Source: Phycisphaerae bacterium (lineage in GTDB: Bacteria; Planctomycetota; Phycisphaerae; SM23-33). Taken from it: 46,179 nt of DNA. Position 1 is the first letter of the stretch. The number at the start of each line of letters is the position of its first letter. This document shows, piece after piece, positions 23,182 through 31,754 of this stretch. Where the stretch lies: contig JAIORC010000046.1 in NCBI GenBank assembly GCA_021108335.1, forward strand, positions 1 to 46,179, given 5' to 3'. The position numbers and the translations under genes are program-made. The notes under the pieces are model-generated. The model was not told where the DNA came from. It made no database searches and saw only the letters and a program-made list of their open reading frames with translations.

Positions 23182-25077
23182 CTATAAAATACCCCTACGG
23201 AGCCGTTTTGTCGATAGCCGGCCGAGCACTATTCCGGCGAAGGAATAGATTCCCAGCCATATGAGCAGATTAGTGGTGAATTCCCAGAAGCCCAGGGAGG
23301 TTCCGCTGAATATGTCGTCGTATTTGCAATACGTAAACGCGAAGCAGTTACTCCACGGATATACATTTCGACCGGTGTTTCCGCAGGTGGCGATGGCTAT
23401 CTCGGCCATCGGATTGGCCTGCATGACGACTGCCTCAATAGTTTCGTATCCGCCGGTGCCGCCGATAGTGGATAACAGCATTGGGAGGATTATCCAGAGG
23501 CAGGCCAACACCGCCAGAGTCGCCATGATCGCCGTTGACGTCCGCTTGAGTATCGTGCTGAAGAAAATCCCGCAGCCGGAAGTGAAAATCAGGCACCCGG
23601 CGGCGATAATCGCCAGGTGCAGTATCAGGATTGGATGAGATCTACCAAAACCCAGCGACAAAATACACAGCATGTGGGTGATCAGTGGCAGCCAGCCAGG
23701 CAGCGACCTCCGCATAGCCCCGAGCGCCTTGCCCCAGATGATCTGGCTGTGTAGCATGGGTGTACACAGCAAACCGACCAGGCGGCGGGATTCCTTTTCC
23801 GCCGTGATAGTGCTCGCCGATGTAATGGCAGTCAACAAAATCCCCGGGTAGAACAGTACGACGACATAGAGTCCATAACCACCTTTCCAATTCGGAAATC
23901 CCAGGCAAAAGACGATAATGCAGGCCGTTATGGTTATTGTCCACAGCCATTGCGAACGAAGCAGAGGAATACGTTTTTCCCGCCAGGTAATAGGCGAACC
24001 GGTAACATGTGTGATGTTTTGGCGGATCAGTTTTCTTTTTCTCTGCTGATAAGAATCTTTCTGCCGGTGGGAATGCCAGGACAAATCGGCCGTTTCGGCG
24101 TCCTGGTTTTTGGTGGACGAGAAGTATTCGTTTGTGTTGGACGCGATGCGACGACGGGTCCACCGGTTTGATAGTTGGCGGTCGTCTCCCAGTGCTTTTT
24201 TGCGTACCTGGTTGCCCATGCGGTGTACGCACGCCTTCAAGGCCGCCGCTGTCATGCCCAGGGCAACCAGGCAGTGAAGGAACCAATAGCAGTGTGGGAT
24301 CGCCCGGGCCGGATTGAGCATTACGTTGGTAACCACATCCATCGCCACGATGGGGCTGCAATAGTAGTACTGATAAATTGCGATGTGTTTGATTTTTGCG
24401 CCCATGATGGTCATTAGTCCCAGCCATATGGTTATGACTGTTGCCACAGCAAGGGGCAGTAGAACCCCGACTATAATGGATACCAGGATTGTTGTGGGGA
24501 TTGTGCGGCACCTGGTTGAGAAGAACATCGTTACCGCGCTCATCCATAGTGCCGTCGTGAGGGTAATGCAGAAGCATCCCACGACGTAATCCCACGGAAC
24601 CCCGCCGAAAATTCGCACCAGAAGCAGCAGGGGCACAGAGATGGTTGCGAGAATGGTTACCTGCAGAAGACGGCTGAGTATTTTGCCGAGGATGATTTGC
24701 AGGTTTGTGATGGGCGTACTCAAGAGCACCTGGAATGAGCCGCGAGATATCTCTTCGGTAATGGCGGTGCTCGTGATGATAACGGCAATCAGCGGGATCA
24801 ACAGGAATTGAAACCATACGATTTGGCTGATGACCATTTTGCCCATGTCGGCCATTCGTGTGACGTAGTACGCGTAATTGCGATTGGCGAATTGCCTTGA
24901 GTCTTCCAGGCCTTGCCAGAGCAGTATTACGAACAGGAACAGCGAAAGAAGATATGCGATACGCAGGAGATAGTAGCGCCGTCGCCGGCTGGCTACGCGG
25001 AGTTCTTTCGCGAAGATCGGCCCGGTGATGTTGGCGGGGTTGAGATATCGCAGATATTTCAGGACGGCTTGAGACAT
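23182..25077 (-). CDS. ABC-2 type transporter permease (second in tandem array)
   Basis: The 631-residue paralogue shares its first 37 residues almost exactly with the other two (MSQAVLKYLRYLNPANITGP, then FAKELRVASRRRR), but is otherwise the most divergent. It keeps the ABC-2 core (EEISRGSFQVLLSTPITNLQ) and the second-half motif TGSPITWREKR near residue 365. Between the halves is an extended charged linker (KNQDAETADLSWHSHRQKDS, then QQRKRKLIRQ). It ends RLSTKRLRRGIL. The downstream paralogue starts within a few bases, its ribosome site TAGGG formed by this gene's stop codon region. It is the middle gene of the array. Confidence 0.83.
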   Translation of the reverse strand: MSQAVLKYLRYLNPANITGPIFAKELRVASRRRRYYLLRIAYLLSLFLFVILLWQGLEDSRQFANRNYAYYVTRMADMGKMVISQIVWFQFLLIPLIAVIITSTAITEEISRGSFQVLLSTPITNLQIILGKILSRLLQVTILATISVPLLLLVRIFGGVPWDYVVGCFCITLTTALWMSAVTMFFSTRCRTIPTTILVSIIVGVLLPLAVATVITIWLGLMTIMGAKIKHIAIYQYYYCSPIVAMDVVTNVMLNPARAIPHCYWFLHCLVALGMTAAALKACVHRMGNQVRKKALGDDRQLSNRWTRRRIASNTNEYFSSTKNQDAETADLSWHSHRQKDSYQQRKRKLIRQNITHVTGSPITWREKRIPLLRSQWLWTITITACIIVFCLGFPNWKGGYGLYVVVLFYPGILLTAITSASTITAEKESRRLVGLLCTPMLHSQIIWGKALGAMRRSLPGWLPLITHMLCILSLGFGRSHPILILHLAIIAAGCLIFTSGCGIFFSTILKRTSTAIMATLAVLACLWIILPMLLSTIGGTGGYETIEAVVMQANPMAEIAIATCGNTGRNVYPWSNCFAFTYCKYDDIFSGTSLGFWEFTTNLLIWLGIYSFAGIVLGRLSTKRLRRGIL

Positions 25078-25083
25078 ATTGCC

Positions 25084-25149
25084 CTATAAAATACCCCTGC
25101 GGAGCAGATTTGTCGATAGCCAGCCGGGCAATACCCCGGCCAGCAAACA
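25084..25149 (-). pseudogene. Remnant of a permease C-terminus upstream of the second permease
   Basis: On the minus strand this stretch reads LLAGVLPGWLSTNLLRRGIL and then a stop. That matches the functional end of the permease at 23182 (FAGIVLGRLSTKRLRRGIL). No permease body precedes it, so it is a truncated leftover. Its stop codon region (TATAGGG) lies a few bases before the ATG at 25077 and supplies that gene's ribosome site. Confidence 0.65.
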
Positions 25150-25150
25150 T

Positions 25151-25177
25151 CGTGGCTGTCGCTTTGTTCCCGCCACG
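25151..25177. repeat. CGTGGC...GCCACG hairpin with CAAACATCGTGGC flank
   Basis: CGTGGC (25151-25156) pairs with GCCACG (25172-25177). The left side, CAAACATCGTGGC, recurs at 43880-43892 and, with one change, at 46044-46056. It lies between the permease fragment and the stop of the first permease. Confidence 0.4.
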
Positions 25178-25232
25178 GTATCCAATAAGCAGCTACTGTT
25201 GTGTGTCCGGGCGGTTTTTCGGTGGGTCCCCG

Positions 25233-27062
25233 TCATTCTATCCGTCGGCGGAGGCGGCTTGCGGTCAGCCAAAAGAACAGAAATCCTATTCCCACGTGGG
25301 CCATTGCCGTGAAGAAGATAAGCGCCGTTGTCTCCGCCGTGTTCATGTCGCCCGTTGGCCAATCCCAATCCCGTGTTTCTGCTCGAAACCCTTCATGATT
25401 TTGTGAAAGTACGCTTCCATCCGCAATTACCACTGCCTGGACACTGGGATTGATATCTCCGTCCGCTTTCAGTACATATTTCACGGTACGGCGGCCTGGA
25501 GAGGATACCGCTTCATATATCAGCGACAACATTCCCGGCAGGAGCGCCCATACACCCAGGAGCACAGTGATATTCATCACCACGGCAGTGGCGGTGCGTT
25601 TGAACCGCGAACTGCACCATAAGCCCGTGCCGGTCAGGAAAAGCGTAACCCCGATGACCAGGGCTGGCAGAAAAAGTAAAATGATGGGGTGCAGGATTCC
25701 CAGAATGACGAACAACACCGCATGGCCGAACAGCAGCGCCCACGTCGGCAGGCATCGGCGGAATACGCCAACCGCCTTGCCCAACACGATTTGCCGCTCG
25801 CTTAGCGGAGTGGCCAGCAAAATCGACCAGTTGCGGGATTCTTTTTCGGAAGTAATACCCGTCGCCGCTACTACCACGGTCTTCAAAAGTCCCAGCCAGA
25901 ACAGAATAACCACATAGACTACCTGAGTTTCGTTATTATCAAGGTTCCCGCAAATCGCCAATAGCATATAAGTTATAATCAGTACGTTGATAACCACAGC
26001 CGTCTTTATGACCTTTTTGGTGGTTAATACCCGGCCAGTCTTGCGTAATTCCCGCCAGATTACCGGCGGGCCTATAATACGCCGGATTTCCTCAGGTTCC
26101 TCGTCGTCGGCGTGGATATCTTCGGCTGGCTTTGCGTCGGCTTCCTCTTTACTGTCGAACGTGAAAACTTCCTGCCCCGCCGCTTGCAGCAGAGCAACCT
26201 TTCGCACCCGCCGTCTGCACAGCGCCAATACGCCCGCCGACATGACTGTCAAAAACAGGCAGGACCACTGCCACGCAAATAATGGAAGTTGGCCCGCGAA
26301 GGACGGGCTGAACAATTCCACGGTTATAATTCCCATCGCGATAAACGGGTTAAAATTCGCCAAGAATCCTATAATTATTTCCGAGATAGCAAAACCCCCC
26401 ATCGCAGACAAAAAAGACATGATAAGAAACGGCGGCAGCGCCCATATGACCGCGCCGACCAGGATGGTTTTGACGATAACGGCGTAGGCGTGGCGGGTGT
26501 GGATGGAGAACCACAAGCTCACCGCCGCCGCGAACAGGACGGCTGCGAGGGTAATGCAAGTGCTGGCGAGGATAAACTCCCACGGCACGCCGCCAAAGAC
26601 CCGCACGAGCATCATCAGCGGTATGCTGACGCCCAGGAGTATCAGCACTCCCAGGCAGCGGCTGAGCAGTTTGCCCATGACGATTTGCAGGCTGGTTATT
26701 GGCGTACTCATCAGGCCGCCCAGCGTGCGGTGGTATATCTCGTCGCTGATGGCGGTGCTCATCAGGATTATGGTAACCAGTTGGCAGGCGGCGAACTGGA
26801 ACCACACGATGACGGCGGTGATGGTTTGACCAGCATCGCTCATGCGGCTGGCTGTGTAGGCGGAGCCGTCATAACTGCCGATGGAGCCGACCTCCTCCAT
26901 CCAGATCAGAGCGACGATGACCGTCAGGATCAACAGATAGGCGAACCGCAGCGCGTAATTTCGCCGCCGCCGGCTGGCTACGCGAAGTTCCTTCGCGAAG
27001 ATCGGCCCGGTGATGTTGGCGGGGTTGAGATATCGCAGATATTTCAGGACGGCTTGAGACAT
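25233..27062 (-). CDS. ABC-2 type transporter permease (first in tandem array)
   Basis: The 609-residue paralogue resembles the protein at 21328 closely. The N-terminal 200 residues differ at only a few positions, and 337 bp are identical by eye. The second half has drifted, with a different central linker rich in acidic residues (SKEEADAKPAEDIHADDEEP). It has two halves, each with an ELR motif (TGPIFAKELRVASRRRR and GPPVIWRELRK), and about twelve helices. The substrate is unknown. It is the promoter-proximal gene of the array. The bases before its start (27069-27131) are another permease tail fragment that carries its ribosome site. Confidence 0.85.
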   Translation of the reverse strand: MSQAVLKYLRYLNPANITGPIFAKELRVASRRRRNYALRFAYLLILTVIVALIWMEEVGSIGSYDGSAYTASRMSDAGQTITAVIVWFQFAACQLVTIILMSTAISDEIYHRTLGGLMSTPITSLQIVMGKLLSRCLGVLILLGVSIPLMMLVRVFGGVPWEFILASTCITLAAVLFAAAVSLWFSIHTRHAYAVIVKTILVGAVIWALPPFLIMSFLSAMGGFAISEIIIGFLANFNPFIAMGIITVELFSPSFAGQLPLFAWQWSCLFLTVMSAGVLALCRRRVRKVALLQAAGQEVFTFDSKEEADAKPAEDIHADDEEPEEIRRIIGPPVIWRELRKTGRVLTTKKVIKTAVVINVLIITYMLLAICGNLDNNETQVVYVVILFWLGLLKTVVVAATGITSEKESRNWSILLATPLSERQIVLGKAVGVFRRCLPTWALLFGHAVLFVILGILHPIILLFLPALVIGVTLFLTGTGLWCSSRFKRTATAVVMNITVLLGVWALLPGMLSLIYEAVSSPGRRTVKYVLKADGDINPSVQAVVIADGSVLSQNHEGFRAETRDWDWPTGDMNTAETTALIFFTAMAHVGIGFLFFWLTASRLRRRIE

Positions 27063-27068
27063 ATCGCC

Positions 27069-27131
27069 CTATAAAATACTCCTGCGGAGCCGTTTTGTCG
27101 AGAGCCAGCCGGGCGATACCCCGGCGGAGCT
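27069..27131 (-). pseudogene. Remnant of a permease C-terminus upstream of the first permease
   Basis: The minus strand reads SSAGVSPGWLSTKRLRRSIL and then TAG. This is a clear relative of the C-terminus of the permease at 23182. The body of the gene is missing; the next coding region (M55 peptidase) ends at 27135. The fragment shows that the array was once longer, or that the duplicated unit ran from the tail of one gene into the next. Confidence 0.65.
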
Positions 27132-27134
27132 TCC

Positions 27135-27926
27135 CTAATATATAATCTTCCGGATGTCGTCGCTTTGGAAGCGGACGGTTTGGCTGTCTACTCGTTGGAC
27201 GCCGGGTTGCGAGGCGATGGCGTCGGCTGTGTCCGTGTGGAAGTACTTCCTGTCCAGCACGAAAGGCCCGTCCCACACGAGGGGGGCTACGGGATTTTTC
27301 TTATGGTTTTCGATCGCTTTTTTTATTCCTTCGCGGATGAGCCGGTGTGACTCAGGGGCCGAGAGGGAAATGGCGGAGTTTCGGCTCAGGCCTTGTTTGA
27401 CGCAGGTTGTAGTTACGCCGGGGATCAATTCCTCGGCTTCGCGGCAGGCGGCGTGGTCGCCGGAGAGGAATATCATGGGAAGTCCCATTGCGCCGTGGTA
27501 CAGGGCGAACTGGGCAATCTCTCCAATTTCCTCGCCGTTGAGTTTGTAATATTCGATGGTGCCGCTGCTTTGCGTGTGATGCAGGTTGCCGTCGGCGACT
27601 CCGGCCATGGCGTGCTGGCCGAGCATTATGCACACGTCGTAATCCTTGACAATCTCGTCTCTCACATGGCGAGGCGCAAGAGGCCGGCCGTGCAAAAGCT
27701 TCGCCGCGGGATGAATATCCTCAAACCTGACGGCACCAGGCCCGTGCCCGTCGCAGACCAGAACATCATTGACACCGGCTTCGAGCATGCCCTCGACGGC
27801 GGCGTTTATCTCAGCCGTCAACAGCTTCTTGGCATCATCGTAATATCTCCCGTCCGGCGAAGTCTGAACCATAAACGTACTAACGCCGGCAACACCTTCA
27901 AGATCGGTTCCCATAAAAACTTTCAT
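27135..27926 (-). CDS. M55 family D-aminopeptidase (DppA-like)
   Basis: The 263-residue protein matches DppA along its length. The metal ligands known from B. subtilis DppA are visible: D8 and E10 in TDLEGVAG, H61 in CDGHGPG, H105 in LGQHAMAG and E133 in LNGEEIGE. DppA is a zinc D-aminopeptidase that releases D-Ala or D-amino acids from short peptides. AGGAAAGGA precedes the ATG. It is the last gene of a nine-gene operon, 80 bp after the enolase-superfamily gene. A D-specific peptidase beside an epimerase-type enolase enzyme and an M14 peptidase suggests handling of peptides with D-residues, such as muropeptides, but this is inference. Confidence 0.9.
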   Translation of the reverse strand: MKVFMGTDLEGVAGVSTFMVQTSPDGRYYDDAKKLLTAEINAAVEGMLEAGVNDVLVCDGHGPGAVRFEDIHPAAKLLHGRPLAPRHVRDEIVKDYDVCIMLGQHAMAGVADGNLHHTQSSGTIEYYKLNGEEIGEIAQFALYHGAMGLPMIFLSGDHAACREAEELIPGVTTTCVKQGLSRNSAISLSAPESHRLIREGIKKAIENHKKNPVAPLVWDGPFVLDRKYFHTDTADAIASQPGVQRVDSQTVRFQSDDIRKIIY

Positions 27927-27968
27927 TGCTAATCCTTTCCTCTTATGAGGTTTCGTATTATTTTCGTG

Positions 27969-27986
27969 CTCGTTTTCACAAACGAG
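27969..27986. other. Intercistronic hairpin before the M55 gene
   Basis: CTCGTTT-TCAC-AAACGAG is a perfect 7-bp stem in the 80-bp gap between the enolase-superfamily gene and the M55 gene. No T run follows, so it is more likely an mRNA processing or stability element than a terminator. Confidence 0.4.
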
Positions 27987-28006
27987 TCTGTCACATTATC
28001 TATAAG

Positions 28007-29266
28007 TTACATAGTCGAGCCAAGTCCCACAAGGTTCTTGGTTTCCAGGCGATGCACACCGCCGGTCAGTTCGAACAGGCCGTCGAGCCGCGGCAGCCAG
28101 TCCGCGTTGGCAGCCGGCGTAAACTGCGGCGAGTTCAACTCTACATCGTTAATCATCGAAACATGTGCGGCGAACAAGGCGGCGTGGATCATCGACAGAC
28201 CCGGATTGGTCAGGTCCTGGAGCGAGATCAGCAGGCCATGCCGCTTGGCCCATGCGGCGGCAACCAGCGCGAAGCTGTGGCCTTTGCACGTTTTCAACGC
28301 GAAACCGCTCCAGCCCTGGTCGGCAGCGGTCTGCATCAGCTCCAGGCTGGTCAGGCCTTCGTCCAGCATCACCGGCTTGAGTTTGGAAATCTCATGCCAA
28401 TCGAACTTATGCACCGTAATATCCCGGCCGGTAGGTTGCTCGAAATATTGCAACGCCGCAAACGCCTCCGCGTCCGCCGCTTCGAGACGCCGGAGATAAT
28501 CCAGAACGCTTGCCGCGTCGGGATTGGCTTCGTTGGTGTCCACGGAAAGCTCGATGTCGCGCGCACCGAGATTCTCCGCCATCCGAAAGGCCTCGACAGT
28601 ACGCGAGACGTCGCAGCCGTTGTCCTGCCCGAGAATTTTGATCTTGAGACAACGATAGCCGCGATCCCGAACCCACGGCGCAAGGTCTTTTTCCGTATCG
28701 TTCTTGCCGACCACGTACCACGCCTTCAACTCGTTCTTCGGTGCCCGGATTATGCCCGCGATAGCCGCGTTCGCATCACCGTCAAAATACGGATCCGCCG
28801 TCGGCAGCGAAGCGGGCGTTTTGTAGAAATCGAATGCCGAGACGCCCAGCGCGATACCAACCGCATCGTGAATCGCTGCGTCGAACGGGCTGGCGCACAT
28901 AGCCCTGGCCAGTGCCGGCGGGGTTGTTTTGTCGCAGACATTTTCATGCAGGCGCAAGCCCAGTTCCAGTGGGTGGACAGCCTCGCGGCCACACAGGTCC
29001 CACAGGTTGCCGGCGATATCCTCGCAGATTCCCCGCAGGACGGCGTCGCGCTGCTCGTGCGTCAGCGAAGGTTCCGGCCACGCCCACAAGTCGCTGAGAT
29101 AAATCGAGCCGCGGCCGACGCCTTCCCTGCCGTCGACGCGGATGGTAACTTCCGCCTGCGCCTCGGTGATTACCGTAATCGCGCCCGAGCTGAGTATCAG
29201 CGGGCTTACGAACGGCTGCTCCACGAACGTTACTTTCGCGTCGAGTATTTCCGTTTGCATTTTCAT
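28007..29266 (-). CDS. Enolase superfamily enzyme, MLE-like subgroup
   Basis: The 419-residue protein has the mandelate racemase/muconate lactonizing fold: an N-terminal capping domain, then a barrel. Catalytic features are visible. A KxK motif lies at K208/K210 (CLKIKIL), metal ligands are D243 (SVDTNEAN), E276 (QYFEQP) and D302 (MLDEG), and the opposite acid/base is K325 (GFALKTCKG). Two lysines on opposite sides are typical of the MLE subgroup (muconate lactonizing, o-succinylbenzoate synthase, N-acyl amino acid racemase and dipeptide epimerases) rather than the sugar-acid dehydratases, which use His. The reaction here is unknown. It begins 2 nt after the hydroxyacid dehydrogenase and is followed by the D-aminopeptidase, making an epimerase role plausible. 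Confidence 0.85.
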   Translation of the reverse strand: MKMQTEILDAKVTFVEQPFVSPLILSSGAITVITEAQAEVTIRVDGREGVGRGSIYLSDLWAWPEPSLTHEQRDAVLRGICEDIAGNLWDLCGREAVHPLELGLRLHENVCDKTTPPALARAMCASPFDAAIHDAVGIALGVSAFDFYKTPASLPTADPYFDGDANAAIAGIIRAPKNELKAWYVVGKNDTEKDLAPWVRDRGYRCLKIKILGQDNGCDVSRTVEAFRMAENLGARDIELSVDTNEANPDAASVLDYLRRLEAADAEAFAALQYFEQPTGRDITVHKFDWHEISKLKPVMLDEGLTSLELMQTAADQGWSGFALKTCKGHSFALVAAAWAKRHGLLISLQDLTNPGLSMIHAALFAAHVSMINDVELNSPQFTPAANADWLPRLDGLFELTGGVHRLETKNLVGLGSTM

Positions 29267-29268
29267 GT

Positions 29269-30270
29269 TTAACCAATCCTTGCCAGTTGTTCTTGCGTTA
29301 CTTCAAAGTGCAGCGGCTTGCTGGTCATAAACGCTTCGATTTCGTCGGCTACGAAAGTACCCATTCGCAATCTGTTTTCCGCGATCGCTCCGGCTTCGTG
29401 CGGCGTCAGCAGGACATTGGGCATACTTCGTAGCGGGTGATCCAGCGGCGTCGGTTCGATATCCGTTACGTCAAGGCAGGCGACAAATCGCTCTTTTCGC
29501 AATTCCTCCATCATCTCGTCCTGGTTGACAATCGCGCTCCTGGCGGTATTGATGAAGACTGCCCCGTCCGGCAGCAACTTGAAATGCTCGCCGCGGATCA
29601 TGTTTGCAGTTTCGTCCGTACTCGGCGCACAAAGGCTGACTACTCTGCACTGGCTGAACATTTCCTCAAGAGTATCGACCTTGGTAACGCCCATTTCCTC
29701 CGCGCGTTCCGACGGACAATACGGGTCGAACAGAAGGATATCGCAGGAGAAATTTTTCAAAAGTGAAATCAGATGCCTTCCCACATGCCCAGCGCCAATT
29801 ACGCCGATTTTCTGCTGATATATCTCGAAAGGCCCGCCGAAACATTCCAACCCGTCCCGCCATTTTCCGTCCCGCATAGCCATGCCGCCCCAGAATACGC
29901 GTTTCGGCGCTGTGAGAATCTGCCCCAGGCAAAACTCCGCCACGCCGTAAGCGATAGCCACGGAGGCACTGGTAATCCGCACGCCCTTGTCCCACATCGC
30001 GTCGCACGCAATCACCTTGATCGACCCGCCGGCATGCGTAACGAGCTTCAGGTTTTTCGCGCGGGCTATAATATCAGCATCCAACTGCCCGGTGCCCCAG
30101 CCGGTGATAATAATATCCGCATCCTCGCAATGGGCGAGCATGAAGTCCTTGTCCGCTTCGGCTGGAACTTCCGTATCCAGCACGTCACACAAACCGGCGA
30201 TTCTCCCGCAATCCTTATCCGAAAACAGCGCCGACCTGAACTGTTGATTTACAGCAAATAAAACTTTCAT
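29269..30270 (-). CDS. D-isomer specific 2-hydroxyacid dehydrogenase
   Basis: The ATG at 30270 has AGGAG upstream, and gives 333 residues. The NAD-binding motif is GVIGAGHVGR (about residues 156-165). The catalytic triad of the family is in place: R234 in NTARSAIVN, E262 in DVTDIEPTP and H281 in LTPHEAG. These enzymes reversibly oxidise D-2-hydroxy acids to 2-oxo acids with NAD(P). The substrate cannot be read from the sequence. It lies within the operon, 23 nt after the GH32/43-like gene and 2 nt before the enolase-superfamily gene. Confidence 0.92.
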   Translation of the reverse strand: MKVLFAVNQQFRSALFSDKDCGRIAGLCDVLDTEVPAEADKDFMLAHCEDADIIITGWGTGQLDADIIARAKNLKLVTHAGGSIKVIACDAMWDKGVRITSASVAIAYGVAEFCLGQILTAPKRVFWGGMAMRDGKWRDGLECFGGPFEIYQQKIGVIGAGHVGRHLISLLKNFSCDILLFDPYCPSERAEEMGVTKVDTLEEMFSQCRVVSLCAPSTDETANMIRGEHFKLLPDGAVFINTARSAIVNQDEMMEELRKERFVACLDVTDIEPTPLDHPLRSMPNVLLTPHEAGAIAENRLRMGTFVADEIEAFMTSKPLHFEVTQEQLARIG

Positions 30271-30293
30271 GTTAAAGTCTCCTGGTTTTTCCA

Positions 30294-31754
30294 TCATACA
30301 ATATTTTTCATACCAAAATCTGAGATAGTAACAACCCCTTTCCCGGAAATTTCCAGTCCGAGAAATTTATGCTCCTTGAGAGAAAAGGTTGTTCCAATGT
30401 AAACGTCGTTCACGTAAATTTCTATATGTTCTCCTATAAAGATTAAAATCATTTCGTATTCACCGTTGTTTTTCGTGGCGACTTTCCCGTAGTCCAAGGT
30501 TTGGCCGCTTTTCAAATCTATAACTTCAAGATGGTTCCTGCCGCTGACCTTCACCTGTTTTCCCTGGGCAAACCTTTTGCCCAGTCCGCCCAATATCCCA
30601 ACCTGCGCGTCTCCCTTCCTTTTAATACGCAACCGGAGAGAACAACCGGAAATTTCGCCTAATACGAGGCGGCGAGTTTCGCCGTCGGCAACACAGATTA
30701 CCTTGCCCTTCTCCATTTTGCACGGAATAGAATCTGCTTTGGCCTTCCCGGCGAAAGCTTTCTGGAAGAAGCGGACGTTTTCCTTTTTCCCGGGCTTCAG
30801 GTCTTCTCTTATTTGAACGTAAGGCGTAAGATCCTTCCTGAAACACAGCCGTTTCGGCAACGACACGCGGCCGCGAATGTAACCACGGAAATCCTTATCT
30901 GTTCCTTCATACGTAAGATGGATAAGCTCGTATTTATTGTTCCTTTTGTAAACGCAGGTTGTATATTCCGCTCTCGGCTGGCCGCCTATAAAACGCGTTG
31001 TTTCCGCTTTTTCGGGAAAATGAAAAGGGCTATCGCTTATTACGCACCTTACGGATGCCGGATTGCCAAAGCCGCCAGTATCCACTTTCGTGCCGAAAAA
31101 CAGCAGATACTTGCCTTTGACTTTTATTACCTGCGGCACCTCATGATAAACTTCCTTTCCAGGCGAGTAAACTGGAGGCATCGCCTCCCAATGTATCATA
31201 TCCTTTGACCTGACCAGTCCGATACAGCCCATTTTGTTCCAGACTTTGTTTGGAAGCTGGGCAGTAAGATAGGCGTAAACCCAACCGCTCTTTTCATCAT
31301 ATAAAAAAGTCGCGTCACCCCAGCGTACATGGCTATAACCAGGAACAACATTAGACAGATAGTATTGGGGATCAGGTTCGCTCACCGGATTGTCGGGATG
31401 TTTTTCCCAGTTAATAAGGTCTTTTGACGTTGCCAAGCCCATTCGCATGATTGTGTCTTGATAGCAAACGCCTGTATAGAGAAGATAGTATGTACCATCT
31501 TTTTTAACTATATCACCAGTCCACGTTCCACTGTCATCCCATGAACCTTTCTTGCCCGGCTTAATAATGGGCTTTACAGTCTTCCAGCTAATACCGTCAT
31601 CAGAAACCGCATGGCCGTAGGCTTCTCTTTGTTTGCAGATTTCCTCCCACGTTTGTGCTTTGGGGCCTTGCAGATGAAAAAGATGGTACTTGCCTTCTTC
31701 ATAAAAGACCTTCGGATCGTTAAGCCACATGTTTTTGGGTCTGTAAAGTTTCAT
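30294..31754 (-). CDS. Five-bladed propeller glycoside hydrolase-like protein (GH32/GH43 superfamily)
   Basis: The start at 31754 overlaps the M14 gene stop by 4 nt and has GGAG upstream; the protein has 486 residues. Residues 8-15 (NMWLNDPKVF) resemble the WMNDPNG nucleophile motif of GH32. A second acidic site lies in HVRWGDATFLYDE and a third in YHEVPQVIK, the three-acid pattern of GH32/43/62/68 propellers. Blade motifs such as GTYYLLYTG and KYLLFFG repeat. The C-terminal 130 residues form a beta-sandwich-like domain ending IEIYVNDVYIGT and ITISDFGM-like strands, as in GH32 C-terminal modules. No signal peptide is evident, so it seems cytoplasmic. The exact linkage cleaved is unknown. Confidence 0.75.
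   Translation of the reverse strand: MKLYRPKNMWLNDPKVFYEEGKYHLFHLQGPKAQTWEEICKQREAYGHAVSDDGISWKTVKPIIKPGKKGSWDDSGTWTGDIVKKDGTYYLLYTGVCYQDTIMRMGLATSKDLINWEKHPDNPVSEPDPQYYLSNVVPGYSHVRWGDATFLYDEKSGWVYAYLTAQLPNKVWNKMGCIGLVRSKDMIHWEAMPPVYSPGKEVYHEVPQVIKVKGKYLLFFGTKVDTGGFGNPASVRCVISDSPFHFPEKAETTRFIGGQPRAEYTTCVYKRNNKYELIHLTYEGTDKDFRGYIRGRVSLPKRLCFRKDLTPYVQIREDLKPGKKENVRFFQKAFAGKAKADSIPCKMEKGKVICVADGETRRLVLGEISGCSLRLRIKRKGDAQVGILGGLGKRFAQGKQVKVSGRNHLEVIDLKSGQTLDYGKVATKNNGEYEMILIFIGEHIEIYVNDVYIGTTFSLKEHKFLGLEISGKGVVTISDFGMKNIV

Noticed and set aside
27926-29272. A 448-codon + strand open frame opposite the enolase-superfamily gene
   Set aside because: The minus strand codes for an enzyme with all catalytic residues; the + frame has no domain and is Arg-rich shadow sequence.
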